DNA from: Notospermus geniculatus
Lineage: Eukaryota > Nemertea > Pilidiophora > Heteronemertea > Lineidae
Direction: 5' to 3'
NCBI GenBank assembly: GCA_002633025.1
Contig: NMRB01001301.1
Location: forward strand, 53,408-117,407
DNA: 64,000 nt
The position numbers and the translations under genes were made by a program. How positions within the stretch are numbered: position 1 is the stretch's first letter; every line of letters starts with the position of its first letter. Below are positions 36,801 to 43,210 of the stretch, piece by piece. The notes under the pieces were generated by a model that saw only the letters and a program-made list of their open reading frames with translations, had not been told where the DNA came from and searched no databases.

Positions 36801-39049
36801 TATCATTTTGTGTGTCAATTTTGTGCTATTCTGTATCTTGGATTCATCTAGAAGTAGTACTACTACTAGGTAAAAGTTCACCTATTTCAATATGCATTGG
36901 ATGTTAGATGGACATGGACTATGAGATGTACTATTTAAGACTGCCCACCTTGGAATTGGTGGGCAGTCTTCCTTGCTCTCTCTTTTTCTCTCTTGCTTTC
37001 TCCGTTCAATTCTAATCTGTGGTTTCACAGTTAGTGTAGTTTGTCAACAGCTCCTCTGAATCTGAACCTTAGCCAAGCCCTAACGCTAACCGCAGGTTAG
37101 GTAGGATTGGGCCCCTACCAGCATTAACAAATTACAAGTACTAGATATATGACATGATCATTGCCCTGTTGTTTTGGCACAATATACAGGATTGGCAATT
37201 AACTGCTTTATAAAACTACAGGATTGGCAATTAACTGCTGTATAAAACACCAGCAGTATTGTCATGATTGTGAGTAAATTCCACCATCATCATACACAGA
37301 GGAAAGTTATCATCACTAATTACGATGCAGCTGCAAACAGCGCAAATCACAAATCAGCAAATTGCACATTATGGTTCAATACATGACAAACATGACTTTT
37401 TCTCATGAGGGTTATATAATTATTGAATTGAATAAGAGAACTATGTGAAACAAAGGCACTTGGGGTCTGGGGGTAATTTTAGTCTAAAAGATTAGACAAA
37501 ACAATTTTTCATCTTTTTACTGTTTTTTGTGCTAGGCTATCATCATTCAATGGCAAAAAATGAAATTGAGGAAACCTGAATTGAAGTTGAATTGAAAGTA
37601 AAAAGAAAAAGATAGGGAAAAAAGAGCAGTAGGCTAGCAGTAGGCCTAGGCCTAGGCCATCGGGTCGGAGTAAACTGGCTCAGTCTGGTCAGTCAATGAA
37701 GACCGCCCTTTTTTTTTGAGCCTTTGGCTTTGGCTTGAGAGGTGGGCAGTCTTCTTTTAAAAAAGCCGTAGGCCTAGGCCTAGGGCCTAGGGCCTAGGCC
37801 TAGGCCTATATCTAGGTAGGCCGGTAGGGGCAATAGAGAGTGCACAAGTAGACCGAAAACTCCTGTCTCCGAACATAACAAAGTTATGATTCTACGACCG
37901 GATACATCAATACAAACTCCTATGGGGACTAGTGTAAACGAAAATTTGCATATCAATAGGGCGAACACGCTGCACTTTTATTGCGAATATCTCGAAAACC
38001 TACAGCGAAAATTGCTTTTAATACCAAATATTTGTAATGTTCATATAAAACAGTAGGTGACTGGACCATTTTGATTGTAATCTGACCAGAACACATTGGT
38101 TTAATTGCTTTTCTTCGGTGCGATCTTGCATCGCGCCGAACTTGGCTGCCATAATGTTTTGATGACGTCACTTTCGGCGTTTGCCTTTGCTGTCATCGGA
38201 AATCGCCGAGTGTTTCCGATTGCTCAAACTGCGCCTTCTGCGCATGCGCAATGGTGAAAGTTTATTCCTCCAAGGGCGAAGAAACATCCGATAATTACGA
38301 CCTTTCGAACCTTCAACTCCCAAGTGACCTTTCGCTCCGGAAGTCAACAAACCAATGTACAGGGATATGGCGGCGTGTTTTCACTGTCCTTCAAACTTCG
38401 GATTTTAAACGCCTTACAAGTGGTCAGATTTTTTGGGCAACGGTAGGAGTGTCATCTAGAACATTGAAACTTCATGATAGGATACTTTTTAAATGATGTC
38501 CTGCTTCCAGAGCTTCACCAGCAGTGAAAACATTTACCCCTTCTCAGACGGGAGAATTTCCTCCACACAACATGGAGTGCTGAATCACGACGTAGAATAT
38601 CCCAAATATTCGAAGTCGTGAATTTCATGATATTTCATGACTAGCCTAGTGCACAAGTGGGTGCATGACCAACCATGTCCATGTCCATGAGCCATGAGTG
38701 ACGATCCAACATCCAATAGGCATAGGCTTAGGCCTACATGTACATAATACATGCAGCATCACACAAAGCACAGTGAGACAGAGAGACTTCCACTTCTGTC
38801 AGTCACTGATAGTCATCAGGTGAGGTGGTGTCAGCAGTGGCAGTGTCATCGTACACAGTCGAATCGCCTGCTTTTCAGATACGAAATTTCACTCCACAAA
38901 CATTTATACTCACCATATTTATATCTGATCGCTCCGTGATACAGAACGAAGGCTAAAACCATACAAATTGCGATACATTTTGCCGTATTGACGTTGAAAA
39001 AATGAACAATTTCACGAGGTGCTTGGCCGTGTTTGCCCAAGTCGACCAT
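18617..39049 (-). CDS. CASD1: CASD1 sialate 9-O-acetyltransferase, complete 19-exon gene
   Basis: Transfers acetyl groups to sialic acid (known for the family: Golgi membrane, acetyl-CoA donor, CMP-sialic acid acceptor). CDS exons in order: 39049-38914, 36662-36566, 36123-35931, 35169-35059, 34867-34747, 33837-33753, 33149-33044, 31973-31849, 31480-31401, 30896-30758, 30028-29830, 29347-29228, 28607-28451, 22974-22895, 22466-22362, 21219-21079, 20014-19937, 19222-19130, 18871-18617. They total 2421 nt (806 aa plus stop) with every phase compatible; human CASD1 is about 800 aa. Seen: N-terminal membrane anchor (about 24-41), SGNH block with GDSRIR (Ser102) and DGTH (Asp272, His275), a second membrane segment (about 313-335), then a Cas1p-like multi-pass domain with DEWKGWMQ and GYGHF. 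No stop or frameshift inside. Start chosen at the ATG in context AAAATGG; the in-frame extension upstream begins only with GTG. Confidence 0.95.
19516..19772. mobile_element. MITE in CASD1 intron 17
   Basis: Arms from CCATTCTCAAATT with GTGCGCACTTC and GAAATCTCAACAAGAAC, about 255 bp. Confidence 0.65.
20053..20660 (+). mobile_element. SINE (5'-truncated) split by a 410-bp MITE
   Basis: SINE body 20053-20190 and tail 20601-20660 match the SINEs at 26332-26608 and 40661-40745. The insert 20191-20600 has ends AGTCTGGCGCAGCC and their mirror, with TTA on both sides. Confidence 0.82.
20712..21041. mobile_element. MITE with ATGTGACCC ends in CASD1 intron 16
   Basis: 330 bp; arms ATGTGACCCTCCAC and CCAGTGTAAAGTTGC. 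It ends 37 bp from the exon 16 donor. Confidence 0.75.
21228..21495. repeat. Minisatellite, ~74-bp unit, before CASD1 exon 16
   Basis: Nearly four units with GAGAATTTTCAATGAGTCTTG and CAGGCAATACAAAGAC. It starts within 10 bp of the exon 16 acceptor. Short diverged relatives at 22130-22290. Confidence 0.8.
21497..21773. mobile_element. MITE with TTTAAAGCCCCTCTGTATTC ends
   Basis: About 275 bp; reverse-orientation relative of 10862-11122. Mirror ends GAATACAGAGGGGCTTTAAA. Confidence 0.7.
21774..22115. mobile_element. Repeat ending in a CAGA microsatellite
   Basis: Starts AAGAGGCCCATGGGCCTT and ends GGTCAGCTGAGCTAAAAATG, with (CAGA)n at 22021-22045. A fragment with GGTGAGCTAAAAATGGC lies near 44970. 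Confidence 0.45.
22545..22740. mobile_element. Inverted repeat with GGTTGGGGTTGAAAA
   Basis: Arms AAAAGTCGTCTCCGA and CCTGAGGAAGAC. Single arms also at 23183-23300 and 36715-36840, all in CASD1 introns. Confidence 0.7.
23380..23640 (-). mobile_element. tRNA-derived SINE
   Basis: Read on the minus strand: head CTGGTGGTCGAGCGG and B box GTTCGATCCCCGG, then a body with the shared word GCAAGTAAAAGACCC. Confidence 0.7.
23735..23865. repeat. Minisatellite, ~46-bp unit
   Basis: Three to four units of GCATAAGATTTTATGCCGAT and AGGCTATGTCATTC. Confidence 0.75.
24533..24757. mobile_element. MITE with TATAATTCACCCTAACTTC ends
   Basis: Same family as 1450-1528 and 36233-36497. It lies in the long CASD1 intron 13. 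Confidence 0.7.
25427..26797. mobile_element. ~1.37-kb terminal-inverted-repeat element with a nested SINE
   Basis: Left arm includes TCTTGAAGCAACTCG; right arm includes its mirror CGAGTTGCTTCAAGA. No transposase frame seen. The SINE at 26332-26608 is inserted in it. Confidence 0.55.
26332..26608 (-). mobile_element. Complete tRNA-derived SINE with 11-bp target duplication
   Basis: Minus-strand head GCCTAGTGGTTATCACG, B box GGTTCGAATCC, body, and an ACAAT-type tail. The target CGTGCTTGCGT is repeated at 26321-26331 and 26609-26619, as in LINE-driven retroposition. Confidence 0.88.
27644..27907. mobile_element. MITE with CCTGGTTACACT ends
   Basis: About 260 bp; mirror AGTGTAACCAGG on the right and inner TAAGCCCTCC arms. 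Confidence 0.7.
28828..29022. mobile_element. MITE with CGTTTTCGTCAATTCAG ends
   Basis: Arms continue with GAGTTGTGATC. A relative occupies about 4600-4710. Confidence 0.65.
29492..29640 (+). mobile_element. tRNA-derived SINE
   Basis: Head GGTAGCTCAGTCAGCTAG, B box GGTTTGAATCCC, then a T-rich body. It lies in CASD1 intron 11, antisense to the gene. Confidence 0.65.
29830..30028 (-). CDS. CASD1: CASD1 exon 11 (DEWKGWMQ motif)
   Basis: Longest internal exon. It carries the family signature [15 protein letters not shown] between two hydrophobic stretches. In phase 2, out phase 0, donor gtgagt. Exon 12 (29347-29228) continues with [13 protein letters not shown] and GYGHFTYFW. Confidence 0.93.
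30758..30896 (-). CDS. CASD1: CASD1 exon 10 (start of Cas1p-type membrane domain)
   Basis: Encodes the first helix of the acyltransferase domain ([14 protein letters not shown]). Its donor, gttggt, is the only weak one in the gene. It is supported by phase: CG plus A from the next exon restores Arg and continues TTVFMKENK as in human. Confidence 0.88.
31035..31295. repeat. Minisatellite, ~34-bp unit
   Basis: Seven to eight units of GTAGGAGCTGTGGTGCTGCA followed by GCAGAATTTTTACA. CASD1 intron 9. Confidence 0.85.
31505..31648. mobile_element. MITE, relative of 17728-17873
   Basis: Ends CATAAAGGGTGG and TTTATGAATATGGCC, with the inner word AATGCATGGTGG shared by both. CASD1 intron 8. Confidence 0.65.
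32040..33010. repeat. Minisatellite, ~62-bp unit, split by a MITE
   Basis: About nine units with GGAAACAGGCCACTGACCAC and GCAGCAAGGGCAGGAAACC. 32152-32541 is the GAGGAACC element. The array lies in CASD1 intron 7, ending close to exon 7. Confidence 0.85.
32152..32541. mobile_element. MITE with GAGGAACCGG ends inside the minisatellite
   Basis: Ends GAGGAACCGG and CCGGTTCCTC with inner arms GATCGATGAGACCGAA. Relative of 11514-11904. Confidence 0.8.
33044..33149 (-). CDS. CASD1: CASD1 exon 7 (catalytic Asp and His)
   Basis: Contains DGTHL (Asp272, His275), aligned with DGLHL in human CASD1, completing the Ser-Asp-His set. The exon abuts a large minisatellite just downstream, but both splice sites are intact (ttttttccag, gtgagt). 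Confidence 0.92.
33612..33728. mobile_element. Compact hairpin MITE
   Basis: Arms CTTTAAGGCAAGCAAAAAAG and CAAACAATAGAA with almost no loop. CASD1 intron 6, 25 bp from the exon 6 donor. Confidence 0.75.
33985..34240. repeat. Two near-identical 127-bp tandem units
   Basis: Unit holds GGCCTCTGGTGCACTG and GGGCGGGGATGGTCAG. The near-identity implies a recent duplication. Confidence 0.8.
34240..35740. repeat. Dispersed tandem units with GAGGTGGGCAGTCTTAAATG
   Basis: Units of about 60 bp at 34240-34500, 34925-35000 and 35520-35740, interleaved with CASD1 exons 4 and 5. The core GGTGGGCAGTCTT also occurs at 36957 and 37741. Confidence 0.75.
35931..36123 (-). CDS. CASD1: CASD1 exon 3 (SGNH nucleophile)
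   Basis: Carries the GDSRIR motif; Ser102 matches the human catalytic Ser94. Acceptor ttttttccag and donor gtaagt. In phase 2, out phase 0. The preceding exon (36662-36566) supplies WQPYGCMMH, also conserved. Confidence 0.95.
36136..36232. repeat. Short tandem repeat
   Basis: Three units of about 32 bp with TTAATGCATCAGTCAGAGAG, beginning 13 bp upstream of CASD1 exon 3. Confidence 0.75.
36233..36497. mobile_element. MITE with GATTCACCCTAACTTC ends
   Basis: 265 bp, close relative of 24533-24757, including the inner stretch ACACAATGATTAAACCACAA. CASD1 intron 2. Confidence 0.75.
36985..37640. other. Part of CASD1 intron 1
   Basis: AT-rich, with a doubled GATTGGCAATTAACTGCT near 37190-37250; nothing else recognised. 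Confidence 0.45.
37640..37812. repeat. AGGCCT microsatellite patches
   Basis: Runs of TAGGCCTAGGCCTA at 37640-37655 and 37770-37810. Confidence 0.8.
38160..38250 (+). promoter_or_regulatory. Possible promoter patch in CASD1 intron 1
   Basis: CRE-like TGACGTCA near 38163 and a perfect NRF-1-like TGCGCATGCGCA near 38238, in a CpG-rich stretch. An 81-codon plus-strand frame starts at ATG 38251 directly after it. Function is inference. Confidence 0.3.
38914..39049 (-). CDS. CASD1: CASD1 exon 1 (start codon, membrane anchor)
   Basis: Encodes residues 1-45 plus one base. Starts MVDLGKHGQ and holds a hydrophobic segment (about 24-41) followed by RYKYG, the place where human CASD1 also enters its lumenal domain. 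Donor is gtgagt, phase 1. An out-of-frame ATG lies 8 bases upstream. Confidence 0.93.
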
Positions 39050-39083
39050 TTTGGCATCTCTCTCCACGCGAGATTGCTATGGT

Positions 39084-39220
39084 GGGCGAGAATCGCCGAG
39101 AATGGAGTTCCCCCATCGCCACATAGATGTCGCCACCTCCTGGGCAGAAAGTTTGGTTCTCATTGGCGAGAATGGAGTTCAGCAATTGGCGCATAGATGT
39201 CGCCACCTCCTGGGCAGGGT
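39084..39220. repeat. Direct repeat just upstream of CASD1
   Basis: GCGAGAATGGAGTTC and ATAGATGTCGCCACCTCCTG occur twice about 78 bp apart, 35 bp beyond the CASD1 start codon. Confidence 0.7.
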
Positions 39221-39224
39221 GGGG

Positions 39225-40085
39225 TGGTACACTTAATTGGTGAGCTGGCCTTCTGAACTTCGCTCTGTGGCATTCATCAGACTTCCAATTTTTGGTTCAC
39301 TAGAGTGACCATTATTATCATCCTTGATTTTCTTTCACGGTTTAGGGCTATGTTCGCGGATTTCTCAGCCATGGTTCAACCTTTCGAGCTGAAATTTGGA
39401 GGGGATGATTTTTGTGTTATAAACGCGTGTCTGAGCGCTTTTTGGTAAATATTTTCCCCTATTTTTTAGATATTAGAAATTTCAGAACTTAGAGGCTATT
39501 TAAAAATTGGCTGTTCCGCTCTAACTTGTGAAAGAGGAATAGCATTCCTTTGATACGTAAATATGATAATGTACAATTGATAACAAAGGTTCCTTTCGTT
39601 GATCACGCTGAAATAAATAGTATTTGTCATCATTTGGGAGAAAAAGTTTGCATCTACGAGGCTACGGTAGCTATGCAGAGGTGTTACGATGCCTGATTGG
39701 ATGGAGATTCGCGCAGGCCGCTGACGATACGTACTGTCGACAATAGACTTCCCGTCACGTCGCCGTCCCCGTCCCCGTCGTCGGCAAACAAGTCACTGCT
39801 TATCGATGTTCGGACCGCCTCGTGAAAAAGTGCTTAAGACAATTGACGTCCGCGATACTCATTCGTCCGCAAAAGGCGGGCGGATGCAGTGTTGAGCATT
39901 TCGAGGCAAGAAAGTACTTTTTCGCCCTCTTCACAAAGAAACAGTGGACGGTGGATTAAGGAGTATTCTGTGTTGCTTTATTTCCAGCATCCATAGGAAG
40001 GCCTACAGAGTGAGAAGAATGTTTTACACCCACCAAGCGATCTGGTGGTAGCCAACTAGACTAACACTATCAACAGGTAGTGACC
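39225..40085. other. Spacer upstream of CASD1
   Basis: No exon recognised. GTCCCCGTCCCCGTCGTCG near 39765 is a short GC-rich repeat. Confidence 0.4.
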
Positions 40086-40087
40086 CG

Positions 40088-40466
40088 ACCAGGGCCCGGT
40101 TGCACCAAAGGTCGTAGTTAAAGGAGCACGGTATTGGATCTCAAATGCGTTATTTGACTGCCGACGTAGAGGGAGCCACCTAGCGGCAGTGAGACGAACT
40201 GCATAACAAAACGCAGTAAATCGGGTCATTCGCCGAGACGTAGTCAGACCCTTGGGTTGGAGAGTGGCGCGGTGGCGCCGGCTGTCGAGAAAAAGTGGCA
40301 ATACCGTGCTCTTTTAAAGTTAAGAACAAAAATGGGTTGCACCATCGATGTCTTAATAGGACATCGCCCAAACGTTCTTGCCTATGCAGTTACGACATGT
40401 CTTAGGGGTTGTCCCAAATTCCATATCTTACGATAAGAACTTAAGTTTGGTGCAACAGGGCCCTGA
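40088..40466. mobile_element. MITE with CAGGGCCCGGTTGCACCAAA ends, holding another MITE
   Basis: Outer mirror end TTTGGTGCAACAGGGCCCTG. Inner element about 40120-40318 has ends AAAGGAGCACGGTATTG, the same family as 46508-46720. Confidence 0.75.
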
Positions 40467-40660
40467 AATGGAATGCTCAGCATGTAAACAATGCTTTTAA
40501 ACATTTATGAAAACTGTGATTGACGGAGGCCATCCCATGACGTAATGTCGATGAAGATCCCTTTCTCCTTAGTGAAGTGACAGCACAATGGCCTACTGCA
40601 ACGACTGAGGGTTTTGCTTCATGAAACAATCTTCTCTGGCTGTCACAACCTCTAGTGAAC

Positions 40661-40745
40661 ATGAGTAGCTTGTGATGGCCTCCTCCGTACTTACCAGGGC
40701 CAATAATGCTATAGCGTCGGCCCTGACGGAAAAATGAAATACAAA
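40661..40745 (+). mobile_element. SINE 3' fragment
   Basis: Matches the 3' part of 26332-26608, with an uninterrupted CTTACCAGGGCCAATAATG. It serves as the empty-site reference for 20191-20600. Confidence 0.8.
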
Positions 40746-40894
40746 TGTGTCACCGATTTTTCGCCTTTTCCTCTCACGTTATCTATTATTCAAATCATTT
40801 GCGATCAAAAAGTGTCCCGAAAAAAGAAACTTGAATTATTTCATCGGCTCGGAGTTTTTTGAAACGGGTTTTCAAGGCGAAAGACATCGATTCG

Positions 40895-40985
40895 CTTCCT
40901 ACCAGATTTGAACCCACGGATCCTCGCATAAGGCATCAATGGCCAGCACTCAGGGCAGCATTAACCACTAGGCCAAATCCCGATC
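40895..40985 (-). mobile_element. tRNA-like SINE head
   Basis: Minus strand: A box TGGCCTAGTGGTTAATGC and B box GGTTCAAATCT with an over-long middle. Not a convincing functional tRNA. Confidence 0.5.
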
Positions 40986-41349
40986 TTCTGAAAAGATGGT
41001 TCAATGACGTATGTTAAACGAGCGGCGTCCATCAGTACCCTGCGAGTAGTCCAAACAATCTCCGACCCAAACAGTTTTATGTTATGCGAGGGGTCACATA
41101 CAAAGGAGATACAAATAGAGAACATGAAATAGAAACGGCTTTCCAAGACGAAAAACATCGCTTCCTACCAAGTTTTTGGTATATGAGATATAATAATAAT
41201 CACAGGGCAGACGACGGCGGATGTTCTTGTCATAAAATATATTTATTTAGGTTTAATAAATCTCATACAGAAATTTACACACAAAAAGCTAATCCTGGTC
41301 ACTGGCCTAACATTCATCTAAAAACCTAACAAAAGCATGGTACAGGTAC

Positions 41350-41560
41350 AGGTGTAATGTATGAGAATGCCTCCCGTATGACAATGCCCGCTTTATTGTT
41401 CGGCGGACACTCAAATACAGAAAGACATGTTGATCAGTGCCTCCCCCATTGTCACGTCGCGGCTTATTCCGTCAATCTTTTGTTGGGAGGCACTNNNNNN
41501 NNNNNNNNNNNNNNGGGGGGCAGTGAAAAACATTACACCGGCCGTATTTACAAAATGTGG
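41350..41560. mobile_element. Inverted-repeat element across an assembly gap
   Basis: Contains GTCGCGGCTTATTCCGTCAA of the family seen at 53800 and 63310. Twenty N bases stand at 41495-41514. Confidence 0.55.
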
Positions 41561-41764
41561 CTGCTGAATAATGTCTCGCGAATAAATATGTTTTATCAAA
41601 ATGCATCCAGAACATCGAAGGCTCCGCCAGCGGTCATGGCACACTGGGGCCGTTTAGACGACAGGCCAAAAACCACATTCTGATTCGATCCGATCAGATT
41701 GCCCACATCCTGGACCGGATGTGTTCCCAAGTTTTTGGATAGCGTTTACGCGGGCAAGTTATTA

Positions 41765-41864
41765 GGGAGGTTTCGGAAGCGCCCGGTTAGGCCATACGAC
41801 GGGTATACCCACACAATAGATAAACGTCGTCGTAGGGCCTAACCGGGCGCTTCCGAAACCTCCC
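41765..41864. mobile_element. 100-bp MITE with GGGAGGTT ends
   Basis: Arms GGGAGGTTTCGGAAGCGCCC mirrored; flanked by TTA (41762) and TAA (41865). Confidence 0.82.
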
Positions 41865-42431
41865 TAATCTGGCCACATTCGACTTCAAATTACACTCGTG
41901 GAACTCTCCACACCGAGTGCGGTCAGTGGAGGTTAACCACATCAATGCGCATGCGCGCAGGTAGAATGAATCCGGATTGGGTATCATTCGCGCTTCATAG
42001 ACGAGAATTTTGGTCGTACATGTAGTGGTCCAATGCGGTCGAATTCTGGTTCGGGACCACCAAAATCGGTGGTCCATTTTAAATCCAGATTCGACCACAC
42101 TGGGTAGCGTTTACACGCAAGAGTTTTGAATCACATTCGGATTCGATCGGATCGCATGTGGATTTTTGCATGTCGTCTGGGGATGTCCTTTCCAAAAATC
42201 CTATCGAAATGGTTTGAGATACGCAACTTGTACGGATTACGTGCTTAGCTTATGTAGTGACCACAATGGAGATTCGGAATGTACAGGGTATATACAGTAC
42301 ACACATAGTAGAAATATCCGTCAAGTAAGTTGCACACCTCACCACTCTCTGCATGAACCTCACAAATGCGCTCGAGTTGAGTTGTTTTAGCACATTCTAA
42401 TTGTGGATGGTGAGGTTTCTTCGTAATATTA

Positions 42432-42577
42432 GGGAGGTTCAGAAATCAAACGAAAGTAAACTTTACGACAACGTTATTTTTCATACTACTCATTCACCAG
42501 AGTTTATATTACATTTTCGGTACAAAAATAACTTTCTCGTTACCGTTTACGTTTCTAGTTTGATTTCCAAACCTCCC
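42432..42577. mobile_element. MITE with GGGAGGTT ends, relative of 214-674
   Basis: Shares AGAAATCAAACG, ACTTTACGACAACGTTATTT and CATACTAC with the 5' nest, but is only 146 bp. Confidence 0.8.
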
Positions 42578-42579
42578 TA

Positions 42580-42930
42580 TTGTCGATGTCGGACAGGTAG
42601 GCAACGTTAAAATCTATTTACAGTAAAAAATATATAAAGAGGCCTAAACACACACACACAGCTGCGTAAAAATGTCAGAAAAAGAAATCCACCGGTTTCG
42701 CAGAAACATCAGGGCAGCAGAAATTTCTGCAAGGACATCGTTCATGAGGTCCATCTTATTGGAAATGGAGGTCCATCTTATTGGAAATCCCAAACGTATC
42801 CGCAGTTTCGGCGATCGAGTGCCCAGTTGCAACACAATCCAGTTGCAAAGTAAGTCGCAACGCAAAATCAGCTTGAAAATCACAGGTGGATTTCTAGCTT
42901 TAGCCTCACTGGTTTGCAATGTTCCAGATC
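42580..42930. other. Spacer downstream of the receptor stop
   Basis: Contains AGTTGCAAAGTAAGTCGCAA and AATCACAGGTGGAT, which recur near 58095-58155 and, shorter, near 51665 and 61790. A 24-bp direct repeat (TCCATCTTATTGGAAAT) lies at 42750-42790. Confidence 0.5.
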
Positions 42931-42931
42931 C

Positions 42932-43210
42932 TCAGACGACACTCCCACATGCCAGATGTGAACCATAACTGTTCGGTTCAGGAGAACACGCCAACAACGG
43001 TTCGTCATCTTTGGGCACAATGTCTGTGTACTCCACCTGGAGGCCCTCATCAGTCAGACACCTGATCTCCTCCTCTACCCTCAGCCTCTCAGTTTCCCGC
43101 AAAGCCTCCTCAAAGCCAGAGAGTTTGTCTATGTCCAGGCCAAGCACGGACGGCGTTTCTTCGTTGTGCTTAAAATTGATACAGAACACGACTTCAGTAT
43201 TTTTCACATC
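42932..43210 (-). CDS. Receptor exon 10: cytoplasmic tail
   Basis: Encodes an acidic tail after the TIR domain, rich in Glu and Asp, ending before TGA. Two acceptors are in frame: 43211-43212 (tgttctcag), which lies in the end of an inverted-repeat element, and 43169-43170 (attttaag). The second gives a tail 14 residues shorter. No known domain recognised. Confidence 0.65.
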   Translation of the reverse strand, partial: DVKNTEVVFCINFKHNEETPSVLGLDIDKLSGFEEALRETERLRVEEEIRCLTDEGLQVEYTDIVPKDDEPLLACSPEPNSYGSHLACGSVV

